Positions 33,294 through 33,359 of a DNA stretch of 33,359 nucleotides are shown here, in pieces. This DNA is from Fortiea sp. LEGE XX443 (GTDB lineage: Bacteria > Cyanobacteriota > Cyanobacteriia > Cyanobacteriales > Nostocaceae). The stretch spans positions 1 through 33,359 of the forward strand of contig NZ_JADEXZ010000065.1 in assembly GCF_015206815.1 (NCBI RefSeq), read 5' to 3'. The position numbers were made by a program, and so were the translations under genes. A model generated the notes under the pieces. That model saw nothing but the letters and a program-made list of their open reading frames with translations. It was not told where the DNA came from and did no database searches. How positions within the stretch are numbered: position 1 is the first letter of the stretch; every line of letters begins with the position of its first letter.

Positions 33294-33355
33294 TGGTTTT
33301 TAATTCTTTCCCCCTGCTCCCTGCCCCCTGCCCCCCTGCGGCCTACTTGTATCAA
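33261..33355. repeat. Dispersed repeat block at the window's end
   Basis: ATACCAATTC (33261-33270, shared with the element at 28843), then TTGATACAA (33280-33288) mirrored by TTGTATCAA (33347-33355). Between these arms is the pyrimidine tract CCCCCTGCTCCCTGCCCCCT, the complement of the GGGAGCAGGG-type repeat inside the debranching gene. Confidence 0.65.
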
Positions 33356-33359
33356 ACTT

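Overview
The window comes from a filamentous, heterocystous-type cyanobacterium (Nostoc/Anabaena relatives). Evidence: many copies of the HIP1 octamer GCGATCGC in genes and spacers, a light-independent protochlorophyllide reductase subunit (chlB), an SLH-domain outer-membrane porin, cyanobacterial RelN/RelE and PIN toxin modules, a DUF4351 nuclease-like protein and several dispersed repeat families typical of Nostocales. All assignments were made by reading the sequence; no database search was run.

Layout. 1-4.1 kb: a broken C-terminal half of a TldD/PmbA-family protein, a SAM-methyltransferase-like gene and a long ClC channel/transporter fused to CBS and two universal-stress domains. 4.1-7.4 kb: an AT-rich minus-strand pair (GNAT acetyltransferase and membrane protein), a decayed IS4-type transposase, a HIP1-bearing tandem repeat block, a Rpn/DUF4351 protein and an orphan HicB-like antitoxin. 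7.6-7.93 kb: a compact, strongly structured RNA with its own promoter and terminator that also contains a 23-codon ORF behind a perfect Shine-Dalgarno sequence. I do not recognise its family; it is the best candidate for something undescribed. 8.1-11.4 kb: phhB, the SLH porin with a clear promoter and terminator, and a relN-relE toxin-antitoxin pair. 11.9-15.2 kb: an AAA ATPase, queG, a HAD phosphatase and a small acidic protein. 15.7-19.6 kb: a copper amine oxidase and chlB, each followed by a clear palindrome. 19.6-24.2 kb: a PIN toxin-antitoxin pair, a DUF4926 protein and a 1035-residue CyRepA1-type plasmid replication protein, possibly an integrated plasmid remnant. 24.2-30.7 kb: a zinc-ribbon/Ser-Thr kinase/FGE-like fusion, an orphan PotC permease, a GT4 glycosyltransferase and two thioredoxin-fold peroxidases. 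30.9-33.1 kb: a glycogen debranching enzyme carrying two in-frame insertions of purine/pyrimidine-rich repeat DNA.

Housekeeping and metabolic genes (chlB, queG, phhB, porin, potC, peroxiredoxin, debranching enzyme) alternate with accessory material (three toxin- or antitoxin-like loci, an IS remnant, MITE-like repeats, gene fragments, a plasmid-type Rep protein). There is little operon structure. The convincing coupled pairs are relN-relE, the PIN pair, queG-HAD and GNAT-membrane protein. No tRNA, rRNA or CRISPR array was seen.
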